This document shows positions 9,673-17,909 of a stretch of 64,000 nucleotides of DNA, piece after piece (position 1 is the stretch's first letter; each line of letters opens with the position of its first letter). The notes beneath the pieces were generated by a model, which did no database searches, had not been told where the DNA came from, and saw only the letters and a list, made by a program, of their open reading frames with translations. This DNA comes from Pseudaminobacter salicylatoxidans (lineage in GTDB: Bacteria; Pseudomonadota; Alphaproteobacteria; Rhizobiales; Rhizobiaceae). The stretch is from positions 264,171-328,170 of the forward strand of contig NZ_QGGG01000002.1 in the NCBI RefSeq assembly GCF_003148475.1. Reading direction: 5' to 3'. The translations under genes were made by a program, and so were the position numbers.

Positions 9673-10325
9673 TCGAGCCCCACCAAGCCACGAAACACTG
9701 GTCGAAGGTAGAGTATCTGCACGAAACCGTCAGGAACCCGAACATCCACGTCCGCGGCACGCACAGTTACTACAGCAATGCCTGGTCTGGTTCGTTCGAG
9801 GAAAGCGTGGTCCGGTACCTCTACGGCGATGACTACAGTTTGAAAGCCTGGGAACCAGCCTGGCCGATCGATCAGCTTCACATAGGCGACTATGTCTGCA
9901 TAGGCGCAGAAGCTGTGATCCTGCTGGGCGGCAACCACACCCACCGCACGGATTGGTTCAGCCTCTACCCTTTCCCGGAATTCATCCTCGAATCCTATGC
10001 CGGGAAAGGTGACACTATTATTGGCGATGGTGCCTGGATCGGCATGCGTGCGATGATCTTGCCCGGTGTCGCCATCGGCGAGGGTGCGATTGTCGCGTCA
10101 GGGGCCATCGTAACAAAGAACGTGACGCCTTACTCCGTCGTTGCGGGAAATCCGGCGGTGCCTGTAAAATTGCGCTTCCCTGCAACGACCGTAGAGAAGC
10201 TGCTTGCCCTCAAGGTCTATGATTGGCCGTCCTCAAAATTCGAGGCGCTGAAGCCGCTGCTTTGCGCGAGCGACATCGAGGCCCTGGAGCTTGCGTCCAG
10301 CCGATATGACGAGGGAAACGCCTGA
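9669..10325 (+). CDS. CatB-type (xenobiotic) O-acetyltransferase, paralogue 2
   Basis: A 218-residue paralogue of the preceding acetyltransferase: EYLHETVRNPNIHVRGTHSYYSN, the loop GGNHTHRTDW with the catalytic-type His, and hexapeptide repeats IIGDGAWIG, VAIGEGAIVASGA, VAGNPAVPVKLRF. ATG 9669 fits the family length; a GTG at 9600 would add 23 residues encoded by the hairpin. No clear Shine-Dalgarno precedes 9669. The two paralogues lie 120 bp apart and probably arose by duplication, but have diverged widely in their N-termini. Confidence 0.88.
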   Translation: MIEPHQATKHWSKVEYLHETVRNPNIHVRGTHSYYSNAWSGSFEESVVRYLYGDDYSLKAWEPAWPIDQLHIGDYVCIGAEAVILLGGNHTHRTDWFSLYPFPEFILESYAGKGDTIIGDGAWIGMRAMILPGVAIGEGAIVASGAIVTKNVTPYSVVAGNPAVPVKLRFPATTVEKLLALKVYDWPSSKFEALKPLLCASDIEALELASSRYDEGNA

Positions 10326-10329
10326 CCGG

Positions 10330-10689
10330 TCAAGCCCTGATCACATAATCCTTGCGCGTGGTCTTGATCACTTCCCAGCTACCCTTGAAGCCGGGGCGAA
10401 TGACGAAACGGTCGCCGGCCTGCACCGTGCGCGCCTCCCCGCCATCCTCGGTAACGACCGAAACCCCGGAAAGAATGTGACAATACTCCCATTCGTCATA
10501 TTCGATCCGCCATTTGCCGGGTGTAGATTCCCACACGCCGGCATAGAGCCCGCCTTCAGCCTCCTCGACGTTCCAGGTGCGGAATTGCGGATTGCCTGAG
10601 ATCACCCGCCCCTCGGCTGGCGCTCCAATCTCCGGCTCGATGCCGGAAATATCGACGCTCTGAAATTTCTCGCTCACCAAATCCCCCAT
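10330..10689 (-). CDS. Cupin-domain protein (DUF861/EutQ-like)
   Basis: A 119-residue single cupin. The fold is visible in GLYAGVWESTPGKWRI, EYCHILSGVSVVTEDGG and VQAGDRFVIRPGFKGSWEV, the two conserved cupin blocks of the DUF861 family, which includes EutQ-like and ureidoglycine aminohydrolase proteins. ATG 10689 is used. It lies 53 bp downstream of metY on the same strand and may share its transcript. Ligand unknown. Confidence 0.8.
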   Translation of the reverse strand: MGDLVSEKFQSVDISGIEPEIGAPAEGRVISGNPQFRTWNVEEAEGGLYAGVWESTPGKWRIEYDEWEYCHILSGVSVVTEDGGEARTVQAGDRFVIRPGFKGSWEVIKTTRKDYVIRA

Positions 10690-10742
10690 GCATTTGCAAG
10701 GCCGACCGAAAACTGCCGGGCGGCCACGCATTGTCGTGGCTA

Positions 10743-12026
10743 TCAAGCCTTGGCCAGTGCTTGTTCCAGATCGGCGATGATGTCGGCGACGTCCTCGATA
10801 CCGACCGACAGACGCACCACGTCCGGGCCGGCACCGGCCGCAGTCTTCTGCTCGTCGGAGAGCTGGCGGTGCGTGGTCGAGGCCGGGTGGATCACCAGCG
10901 ACTTGGTATCGCCGATATTGGCCAGATGCGAGAACAACTCCAGCGATTCCACCAGTTTCACGCCGGCATCGTAGCCACCCTTCAGGCCGAAGGTGAAGAC
11001 AGCGCCTGCGCCGAGCGGCGAATATTTCTGCTGCAGTTCGTGGTTCTTGTCGCCCGGCAGCCCCGGATAGGAAACCCACGCTACCTTGTCGTGCCCGGAC
11101 AGCCATTCGGCCACCTTCAGCGCATTGTCGCTGTGGCGCTGCATGCGCAGCGGCAGCGTCTCCAGTCCGGTCAGGATCAGGAACGCGTTGAAGGGCGAGA
11201 TAGCCGGACCGAAGTCGCGCAGGCCCAGCACGCGGGTGGCGATGGCGAAAGCGAAATTGCCGAAAGTCTCGTGCAGCACGATGCCGCCATATTCCGGGCG
11301 TGGCTGCGACAGCATCGGGTAGTTGCCCGACTTCGACCAGTCGAACGTGCCGCCATCGACAATGATGCCACCCATGGAATTGCCGTGACCGCCGATGAAC
11401 TTGGTCATCGAATGGAGAACGACGTCGGCTCCATGCTCGATCGGCCGCAGCAGGTAGGGGCTGGCCATGGTGTTGTCGACGATCAGCGGCAGACCGTGCT
11501 TGCGGGCGATAGCCGCAATGCCCTCGATGTCCACGAACACGCCGCCGGGATTGGCCAGGCTCTCGATGAAGATGCCGCGTGTCTTGTCGTCGACCTGGTT
11601 CTCGAAAGTCGAAAGGTCGTCCGGATCGGCCCAGCGCACCTCCCAACCGAAATTCTTGAAGGCATGACCGAACTGATTGATCGAACCGCCGTAAAGCTTT
11701 CTGGACGCGATGAAATTCTCGCCGGGCTGCATGATGGTGTGGAACACCAGAAGCTGCGCGGCATGGCCCGAAGCGGTCGCAAGCGCGGCCGTGCCGCCCT
11801 CAAGTGCCGCCACGCGCTCCTCAAGCACCGCCTGCGTGGGGTTCATGATGCGCGTATAGATGTTGCCGAACGCCTTCAAACCGAACAGCGAAGCAGCGTG
11901 ATCGACGTCATCGAACACATAGGCGGTGGTCTGGTAAATTGGCGTAGCGCGTGCGCCGGTAGCCGGGTCGGGCTTTGCGCCGGCGTGAACGGCAAGCGTG
12001 TTGAAACCTGGAGTGCGTTGGGACAT
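10743..12026 (-). CDS. metY: O-acetylhomoserine sulfhydrylase (aminocarboxypropyltransferase)
   Basis: A PLP enzyme that makes homocysteine from O-acetylhomoserine and sulfide in direct sulfhydrylation. 427 residues from ATG 12026, which follows GGAGGAAACG; an upstream extension to 12134 lacks support. The N-terminus is MSQRTPGFNTLAVHAG. The PLP lysine lies in HSMTKFIGGHGNSMGG and the cofactor-binding region in GTAALATASGHAAQLL. Length and motifs fit the MetY branch rather than cystathionine gamma-synthase. I looked for a SAM riboswitch in the 148-bp upstream gap and could not support one. Confidence 0.93.
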   Translation of the reverse strand: MSQRTPGFNTLAVHAGAKPDPATGARATPIYQTTAYVFDDVDHAASLFGLKAFGNIYTRIMNPTQAVLEERVAALEGGTAALATASGHAAQLLVFHTIMQPGENFIASRKLYGGSINQFGHAFKNFGWEVRWADPDDLSTFENQVDDKTRGIFIESLANPGGVFVDIEGIAAIARKHGLPLIVDNTMASPYLLRPIEHGADVVLHSMTKFIGGHGNSMGGIIVDGGTFDWSKSGNYPMLSQPRPEYGGIVLHETFGNFAFAIATRVLGLRDFGPAISPFNAFLILTGLETLPLRMQRHSDNALKVAEWLSGHDKVAWVSYPGLPGDKNHELQQKYSPLGAGAVFTFGLKGGYDAGVKLVESLELFSHLANIGDTKSLVIHPASTTHRQLSDEQKTAAGAGPDVVRLSVGIEDVADIIADLEQALAKA

Positions 12027-12174
12027 CGTTTCCTCCGAAAAGCCCTGACTGGAAATTCTTGCCATTCTTGGCCGAGCCTCACCGGGAATGCAAAGAACAA
12101 AATGCTCCGGCACATGCAAACAGCAAGCCACCACCTGCTCATGCAGTACGGTTTGCGAAACTATTTTTCAAAAT

Positions 12175-12696
12175 CTATTTCTGACGAACACCGAAGCTCT
12201 GGAAGCCGGAGCGCATGATCGGCTTCTTCGACGAAAGTACGCCGGAATTGACACCATTCCAGCCGATCTCGCCGGCAAGGCGTGCATATTCGATCTTCGG
12301 GCAGCGGTTCATCACGACCTTGATGCCGGCGGACTCGGCGCGCACTGCGGCTTCGTCATGCCGGACGGTGAGTTGCATCCACACCACTTTCGGCAGCGGC
12401 TCCAGCGCCAGCACCTCGTCCATGATGGCAGGCACGGCATCGGAGGTGCGGAAAATGTCCACCATGTCGATGGCGACGGGGATATCGGCCAGCCTTGCAT
12501 AGGTCATCTGGCCAAGAATCTCCTTGCCGGCCTGTCCGGGATTGACCGGGATGACCGAAAACCCCTTTGCAAGCAGGTATTTCATGACCAAAAAGCTCGG
12601 CCTCACCTCATTGGCGGAGGCTCCGACCACGGCAATGGACTTCACCGAGTTCAATATGCCGGCAATGTAGGAATTTTCGTACGGGTCGTGGTTCAT
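12175..12696 (-). CDS. CoA-binding domain protein (YccU type)
   Basis: A 173-residue protein with a Rossmann-like CoA-binding domain: SIAVVGASANEVRPSF, GFSVIPVNPGQAGKEILGQ, VVWMQLTVRHDEAA and MNRCPKIEYARL. These are the motifs of the stand-alone CoA_binding_2 family. The ATG at 12696 overlaps the stop of the upstream VOC gene by 4 bp, indicating translational coupling. Role unknown. Confidence 0.87.
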   Translation of the reverse strand: MNHDPYENSYIAGILNSVKSIAVVGASANEVRPSFLVMKYLLAKGFSVIPVNPGQAGKEILGQMTYARLADIPVAIDMVDIFRTSDAVPAIMDEVLALEPLPKVVWMQLTVRHDEAAVRAESAGIKVVMNRCPKIEYARLAGEIGWNGVNSGVLSSKKPIMRSGFQSFGVRQK

Positions 12697-13127
12697 TCTG
12701 GAAGCGAAATTCTGCCGTCCGCACCGAGCGGGAAATCCGGGTTGTGGGCAACCTCCCAGAGATTGCCTTCCGTGTCGGCGAAATAGCCCTGCATACCGCC
12801 CCAAAAGGCGCGCGTCGCGGGCTTTACGATGCGTCCACCAGCTTTCTGAGCCACCTTGAGGATTTGCCCGACTTCAGCTTCGGAGCGCGTATTATAGGCA
12901 AGCGCGACCGATGGCGTACAATCGGCGGGAGGCGGCCGATTGTCGTTGCCTATGTCCGCGGCCAGTTCGTTGCGCGGCCACAGGGCAAGGATCATCCCAC
13001 CCATCTGGAAAAAGGCGACGCCTTCCGTGATCTTCTCGTTTCGCTTGAGCCCCATGGCTTCATAGAAGCGAACCGCGCGCTGCAGATCGTCCACGGCCAG
13101 CGTGATAATGGAGATGCGTGGTTCCAC
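12693..13127 (-). CDS. VOC (glyoxalase/bleomycin-resistance) family protein
   Basis: 144 residues with the paired beta-alpha-beta-beta-beta units of the vicinal oxygen chelate superfamily. The first unit starts ISIITLAVDDLQRAVRFYEAMGL and the second ends GYFADTEGNLWEVAHNPDFPL, carrying the typical D-x-x-G-N-x-W-E-x-x metal-side motif. It sits in the middle of the ech-VOC-CoA-binding operon, 4 bp after one gene and overlapping the next by 4 bp. Substrate unknown. Confidence 0.87.
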   Translation of the reverse strand: MEPRISIITLAVDDLQRAVRFYEAMGLKRNEKITEGVAFFQMGGMILALWPRNELAADIGNDNRPPPADCTPSVALAYNTRSEAEVGQILKVAQKAGGRIVKPATRAFWGGMQGYFADTEGNLWEVAHNPDFPLGADGRISLPE

Positions 13128-13131
13128 GCGC

Positions 13132-13950
13132 CTATTCCCCCTTCCACTCCGGATGGCGTTTTTCGATGAACGCGCCGATTCCCTCCTCGGCGTCGCGCGC
13201 CATCATGTTTTCCACCATCACGCGCGATGCATATTCATACGCCTCGGTCAGCCCCATCTCGGCCTGCTCATAAAACGCTTCCTTGCCGATCTTGAGCGTC
13301 AAAGGTGATTTTGAAGCAATGGTTTGTGCATATTTGTTCACCACTTGCGCGAGATATTCGCGCGGCACGACGCGATTGACCAATCCGAATTCGCGCGCAG
13401 TCGGGGCGTCGATGGTTTCGCCAGTCAGCAGCATTTCCATGGCCTGCTTGCGCGAAACGTTGCGCGACAGCGCCACCATGGGGGTCGAGCAGAACAGCCC
13501 GATATTGACGCCGGGCGTGCAGAAGGCCGCCTCGCCCGACGCTATCGCGAGATCGCAACTCGCGACGAGCTGGCAGCCCGCGGCGGTCGCCAGCCCGTCC
13601 ACCTCGGCGATCACCGGCTTGGGATGACGCACGATCGTCTGCATCAGATGCGCACAAGCCGCCATGGTCTGCTCGAAAAACGCCCTGCCCCGGTCGGCAT
13701 CGGCGCGATGCGCGGTCATTTCCTTGAGATCATGGCCGGCGCAGAACACCTTGCCGCTGGCCGCCAGGACGATCACACGCACGTCCCTGTCGTCGCGGGC
13801 GCGCCCGAATTCCGATTCCAGTGCAGCCATCACCGCAAGCGACAGCGCATTCGCCGGCGGCTTGGAAAGCGTGATTCGCAATATGCCGTCCTGGAAACTG
13901 GTGGTTACCGGCCCCTCCGGCGCGTGCTTTATGGCGACGACTTCAGCCAA
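13132..13950 (-). CDS. Enoyl-CoA hydratase/isomerase family protein
   Basis: Crotonase fold, 272 residues from TTG 13950, chosen for the GGAGAA site just upstream; an ATG at 14046 would add 32 untypical residues. Oxyanion-hole motifs are GKVFCAGHDLKEM and TAAGCQLVASCDLAIAS, and the C-terminus contains FIEKRHPEW. In place of the paired glutamates of classical hydratases it has TPGVNIGLFCSTP, so hydratase activity should not be assumed. It is the first gene of a three-gene operon. Confidence 0.85.
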   Translation of the reverse strand: MAEVVAIKHAPEGPVTTSFQDGILRITLSKPPANALSLAVMAALESEFGRARDDRDVRVIVLAASGKVFCAGHDLKEMTAHRADADRGRAFFEQTMAACAHLMQTIVRHPKPVIAEVDGLATAAGCQLVASCDLAIASGEAAFCTPGVNIGLFCSTPMVALSRNVSRKQAMEMLLTGETIDAPTAREFGLVNRVVPREYLAQVVNKYAQTIASKSPLTLKIGKEAFYEQAEMGLTEAYEYASRVMVENMMARDAEEGIGAFIEKRHPEWKGE

Positions 13951-14114
13951 TGATCTTCTCCGATTATTCAGTTCAGTGGAAAAACTACCACGCATCGGAT
14001 TGAAGAACAGGGGGCAAACGGCTTTTATGGCGCGCAACATGCGCAAGTTTGCGTGCCACTGCCCACCACCCGTCGGTCCGGGCAGCCTTTCCGATCCGCC
14101 GACAGGAAGAATGC

Positions 14115-14561
14115 ATGCCGATCCAGCCTAACCTTGCCCCACAGATGACCGCAGCCGAAGTCAATGACCTGCTCCGTTCGGTTTATCCGCAACTCAACGA
14201 CGAATTCGCCTCCTATGAGGCTATCGATGTCTTTGCCGGCGGCTGCACCGTGCGCCTGAATGCACTGGACCGGCATTTGCGTCCCGGCGGGACCGTTTCC
14301 GGTCCCTCGCTGTTCACGTTGGCCGATATCGGTGGCTATGTCTGTGCGCTGACCCACGCCGGCCCGGACGCGCTTTCGGTCACCACCAACCTCAACATCA
14401 ACTTCGTGCGCAAGGCCGAGGCGGGACCGATACTCGGGCATTGCCGCATCCTGAAGATGGGGAAGAAGCTGATGGTCTTCGATGTCGACATCGTCGCTGG
14501 CCGCGACCATCACACCATCGCCCACGCCACCGGCACCTATTCGATACCGCCCAAACGATAA
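14115..14561 (+). CDS. PaaI-family hot-dog thioesterase
   Basis: A 148-residue hot-dog fold protein. Family features are RHLRPGGTVSGPSLFTLADIGGYVCAL, which contains the active-site helix with the catalytic-type Asp, and TTNLNINFVRKAE on the central strand. Start ATG 14115 follows AGGAAG. It is divergent from the enoyl-CoA hydratase operon, which supports a role in acyl-CoA metabolism, though the substrate is unknown. Confidence 0.85.
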   Translation: MPIQPNLAPQMTAAEVNDLLRSVYPQLNDEFASYEAIDVFAGGCTVRLNALDRHLRPGGTVSGPSLFTLADIGGYVCALTHAGPDALSVTTNLNINFVRKAEAGPILGHCRILKMGKKLMVFDVDIVAGRDHHTIAHATGTYSIPPKR

Positions 14562-14644
14562 GATCCGGAAACGGTAAAATAATACCACAAGCACAACATG
14601 CTGTTTTAAATGGGTTATTTGGAGTGCTCCTCCCATCGCCTAGC

Positions 14645-14673
14645 TTGACCGGCCAACTCTTCCCGCCTATAAG
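14645..14673 (+). promoter_or_regulatory. Predicted sigma-70 promoter for rplM-rpsI
   Basis: TTGACC (14645-14650), a 17-bp spacer, then TATAAG (14668-14673). It lies about 120 bp before the rplM ATG, leaving a structured leader. Confidence 0.75.
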
Positions 14674-14683
14674 CCACACCTGA

Positions 14684-14710
14684 CCAGCGGCTTTTCCGGG
14701 CCGCGGTTTT
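14684..14710 (+). promoter_or_regulatory. Hairpin followed by T-run in the rplM leader
   Basis: CC-A-GCGGC (14684-14691) can pair with GCCGC-GG (14700-14706) around TTTTCCGG, followed directly by TTTT (14707-14710). It lies 86 bp before rplM and after the predicted promoter, so it could act as an attenuator or as part of an L13-responsive leader. The role is inferred from position. Confidence 0.5.
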
Positions 14711-14795
14711 GTATTTGGCGGGCAGCACTTGCTTCCTGCTAAGCCAAGCAACAAGAAACGCCTTCTCCGGAAGGTCCCGAACGAAAGTTGGATCC

Positions 14796-15260
14796 ATGAA
14801 AACCTTTTCGCAGAAGCCTGCGGACGTGGTGAAGAAGTGGGTGCTGATCGACGCCGAAGGTCTCGTCGTCGGCCGTCTCGCATCCATCGTCGCCAACCGC
14901 CTGCGCGGCAAGCACAAGCCCACCTTCACGCCCCATGTCGACGATGGCGACAACGTCATCATCATCAACGCGGAGAAGGTCGTGCTGACCGGCAAGAAGT
15001 ACACCGACAAGATGTACTACTGGCACACCGGCCACCCCGGCGGCATCAAGGAGCGCACCGCTCGCCAGCTCATCGAAGGCCGCTTCCCGGAGCGTCTGCT
15101 TGAGAAGGCCGTGGAGCGCATGATCCCGCGTGGCCCGCTCGGCCGTCGCCAGATGAAGAATCTGCGCGTCTATGCCGGCTCCGAACATCCGCATGTCGCC
15201 CAGCAGCCCGAAGTCCTCGACGTCGGCGCGCTGAATGCCAAGAACAAGAAGGCTTCGTAA
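14796..15260 (+). CDS. rplM: 50S ribosomal protein L13
   Basis: 154 residues, full length. Signature segments are [43 protein letters not shown] and [23 protein letters not shown] 14796 gives the conserved alphaproteobacterial N-terminus [11 protein letters not shown]. The rpsI ATG follows 2 bp after the stop, the usual rplM-rpsI operon. In E. coli L13 represses its own operon through the mRNA leader; a leader hairpin is present here too. Confidence 0.98.
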   Translation: MKTFSQKPADVVKKWVLIDAEGLVVGRLASIVANRLRGKHKPTFTPHVDDGDNVIIINAEKVVLTGKKYTDKMYYWHTGHPGGIKERTARQLIEGRFPERLLEKAVERMIPRGPLGRRQMKNLRVYAGSEHPHVAQQPEVLDVGALNAKNKKAS

Positions 15261-15262
15261 TC

Positions 15263-15739
15263 ATGGCTGAGCTCAACTCGCTCGCAGATCTCGGCACCGT
15301 TGCCACCGCAGCGGAGCCGGCCGCCCCGGTCCACGTCCAGAAGCTGGACAAGCAGGGCCGCGCCTACGCCACCGGCAAGCGCAAGGACGCTATTGCCCGC
15401 GTCTGGGTCAAGCCCGGCACCGGCAAGATCATCGTCAACGACAAGGAATTCGGGGCTTACTTCGCTCGTCCGGTTCTTCAGATGATCCTGAAGCAGCCGA
15501 TCGTCGCGACCAACCGCGAAGGCCAGTTCGACATCGTCGCCACCGTTGTCGGCGGCGGTCTCTCCGGCCAGGCCGGTGCGGTCCGTCACGGCATCTCCAA
15601 GGCGCTGACCTATTATGAGCCGGCGCTGCGCGGCGTGCTCAAGAAAGGTGGCTTCCTGACCCGCGACAGCCGTACCGTCGAGCGTAAGAAGTACGGCCGG
15701 GCCAAGGCTCGCCGTTCGTTCCAGTTCTCGAAGCGCTAA
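15263..15739 (+). CDS. rpsI: 30S ribosomal protein S9
   Basis: 158 residues with an alphaproteobacterial N-terminal extension (about 30 residues) before the core. The core contains [28 protein letters not shown] and the C-terminal [17 protein letters not shown] tail that reaches the ribosomal P site. It follows rplM by 2 bp and is followed by an intrinsic terminator. Confidence 0.98.
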   Translation: MAELNSLADLGTVATAAEPAAPVHVQKLDKQGRAYATGKRKDAIARVWVKPGTGKIIVNDKEFGAYFARPVLQMILKQPIVATNREGQFDIVATVVGGGLSGQAGAVRHGISKALTYYEPALRGVLKKGGFLTRDSRTVERKKYGRAKARRSFQFSKR

Positions 15740-15770
15740 GCCGCTCGACACTGCATCGACTACAGCATTC

Positions 15771-15796
15771 AAAGGTCGCCTCCGGGCGGCCTTTTT
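15771..15796 (+). terminator. Intrinsic terminator of rplM-rpsI
   Basis: AAAGGTCGCC (15771-15780) pairs with GGCGGCCTTT (15785-15794, one G-T wobble) around TCCG. The run of T starts within the stem end and continues to 15796. Confidence 0.88.
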
Positions 15797-15938
15797 CGTA
15801 TCCGCGAGAGGCGACCCGTCGCGCGCGGCATCCCGCAATGATATAGAGCCGGATCAAAGCTGCTTTCTCGAACCGGAGCGCGCAAATTCCGCGCCTCTTC
15901 ACCACCTGCCGCCATCAGACACGCCTTAGGAAATCGCG

Positions 15939-16895
15939 ATGCCTGCAAAATCGATCGACCATGCTTTCACTGCCAGCCGGAATACGGGGCGCTCGGCCGA
16001 TCCGACCTATGCCGGGGCGCTTTCCTTCATGCGCCGGCGCTACACCAAGAATGTGAAGGGTGCCGATGTTGTCGTCTGGGGCATCCCCTTCGACGCCGCC
16101 GTCACCAACCGGCCGGGCGCGCGCTTCGGCCCGCAGGCCATCCGCCGCGCCTCGGCGATATTCGATTGCGATCCGCAATATCCGTTCCATCTCGACCTGT
16201 TCGACAATCTCGGCATGATCGACTACGGCGATTGCCTGCTGGACAGCGGCAACCACCAGAAGACCCCCGGCACTATCGAGCGCGAGGCAGCCAAAATCCT
16301 GAAAGCGGGCGCTTTCCTGCTGTCGCTGGGTGGCGACCATTTCGTCACCTGGCCGCTTCTGAAGGCGCATGCCGCCATTCACGGCCCGCTGGCCCTGGTG
16401 CAGTTCGACGCGCACCAGGACACCTGGGATGACGATGGCAAGCGAATCGACCACGGCTCCTTCGTGGCGCGCGCTGTGCGCGAGGGCATCATCGACCCCG
16501 ATCGCTCGATCCAGATCGGCATCCGCACCCATGCGCCGGACGATTTCGGCATCAAGATCATCTACGGCCATGAGGTCGAGGAAATGCGCGCCTCCGACAT
16601 TGCCTATGCGATTGCCGAGCGCACCGGCAGCAAGAAGACTTATGTGACCTTCGATATCGACTGTCTCGACCCTGCCTACGCGCCCGGCACGGGCACGCCG
16701 GTGGCGGGCGGCCCCTCCTCGGCCAAGATATTGTCGGTGCTGCGCCAGATGACACAGATCGACATTGTGGGCGCGGATGTCGTAGAGGTTGCACCGGCTT
16801 ATGACCATGCCGATATTACGGCAATCGCCGGTGCTACCGTCGCGATGCACTATGTCGGATTGATCGCCGAACGGAAGGCGCGTGAAAGCGCCTGA
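15939..16895 (+). CDS. speB: Agmatinase (ureohydrolase family)
   Basis: Hydrolyses agmatine to putrescine and urea. 318 residues. The dinuclear Mn ligands are visible as SLGGDHF (His134), QFDAHQD (Asp157, His159, Asp161) and DIDCLDPAYAPGTGTP. The next gene is argC, 81 bp downstream, which places it in an arginine/polyamine context. Agmatinase is the best family match; related guanidinobutyrase activity cannot be excluded from sequence alone. Confidence 0.9.
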   Translation: MPAKSIDHAFTASRNTGRSADPTYAGALSFMRRRYTKNVKGADVVVWGIPFDAAVTNRPGARFGPQAIRRASAIFDCDPQYPFHLDLFDNLGMIDYGDCLLDSGNHQKTPGTIEREAAKILKAGAFLLSLGGDHFVTWPLLKAHAAIHGPLALVQFDAHQDTWDDDGKRIDHGSFVARAVREGIIDPDRSIQIGIRTHAPDDFGIKIIYGHEVEEMRASDIAYAIAERTGSKKTYVTFDIDCLDPAYAPGTGTPVAGGPSSAKILSVLRQMTQIDIVGADVVEVAPAYDHADITAIAGATVAMHYVGLIAERKARESA

Positions 16896-16976
16896 GGCGA
16901 AGCCACCACAGCTGGCACCTGATTGCGGTTGGAGCCAATCAGGTCGCCGAAACGCTCTTTGTATGGACGACAGGAC

Positions 16977-17909
16977 ATGAAACCGAAAATCTTCATCGAT
17001 GGCGAACACGGCACGACGGGCCTGCAGATCAGGGCGCTGCTCGCGGATCGCGGCGACCTGGAGATCATCTCGGTTCCTGCCGAACGACGCAAGGAAACCG
17101 CCGCGCGCGCCGAGTTCCTGAACAAGGCCGATGTCGCCATCCTCTGTCTGCCGGACGATGCGGCACGCGAAAGCGTCTCGCTCATCGAGAACGGCACCAC
17201 ACGCGTGATCGATGCATCCACCGCGCATCGCGTGGCCGAGGGCTGGACCTACGGCTTTCCCGAGATGGACAAGGCGCAGATGCTGGCAATTAAGACGGCG
17301 AAGCGTGTGGCCAACCCCGGCTGCTGGCCGCAAGGCCCCATCGCAACGCTGCGCCCGCTGGTGGCCGCCGGACTGATACCGGCCGATTTCCCGATCACGA
17401 TCAACGGCATCTCCGGCTATTCTGGCGGCGGCCGGCAGATGATCGAGGATTATGAAGCGCAGGGCGAGAACGCGCCGGAATTCCTGCCTTACGGCCTCAT
17501 GCTCAGGCACAAGCATGTCCCCGAACTGCGCGCCTATGCGAAGCTCGCGCACGATCCGATCATGCAGCCGGCCGTCGGCAATTTCGCGCAAGGCATGATC
17601 ACGGTGGTGCCCTTGCAACTCGGTGCACTGCCCAAGGTGCCGACCGGCGCGGAACTGCATGCGGCAATCGCCGACCATTATGCCGGCCTGAATGGCGGCG
17701 TGGTCGAGGTCGCGCCGCTGGTCGACTTCGAGCGCAGCGCCGATATCCAGCCGGAAATCTACAACGGCACCAACAAGATGAAGCTCTATGTCAGTGCCAA
17801 CGATGCCCGCGCCCAGGCGCTGCTGATCGCCGTCTATGACAATCTCGGCAAGGGGGCTTCCGGCGCCGCCGTGCAGAATCTGGACCTGATGCTCGGCCTT
17901 GGCCGATGA
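16977..17909 (+). CDS. argC: N-acetyl-gamma-glutamyl-phosphate reductase, short (type 2) form
   Basis: Arginine biosynthesis: NADPH reduction of N-acetylglutamyl phosphate to the semialdehyde. 310 residues, the shorter type 2 enzyme common in alphaproteobacteria. The N-terminus KIFIDGEHGTTGLQIR is the nucleotide-binding loop, and the active-site Cys lies in NPGCWPQGP (Cys116). ATG 16977 gives the standard N-terminus. Its stop overlaps the next start by 4 bp (ATGA), so the downstream kinase-like gene is translationally coupled to it. Confidence 0.94.
   Translation: MKPKIFIDGEHGTTGLQIRALLADRGDLEIISVPAERRKETAARAEFLNKADVAILCLPDDAARESVSLIENGTTRVIDASTAHRVAEGWTYGFPEMDKAQMLAIKTAKRVANPGCWPQGPIATLRPLVAAGLIPADFPITINGISGYSGGGRQMIEDYEAQGENAPEFLPYGLMLRHKHVPELRAYAKLAHDPIMQPAVGNFAQGMITVVPLQLGALPKVPTGAELHAAIADHYAGLNGGVVEVAPLVDFERSADIQPEIYNGTNKMKLYVSANDARAQALLIAVYDNLGKGASGAAVQNLDLMLGLGR

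Noticed and set aside
10690-11646. Long N-terminal extension of the cupin gene
   Set aside because: It runs through metY in another frame; the true start is ATG 10689.
12027-12174. Possible SAM riboswitch upstream of metY
   Set aside because: A GGCTTGC word occurs on the minus strand, but the remaining conserved SAM-II core and pseudoknot elements were not found.
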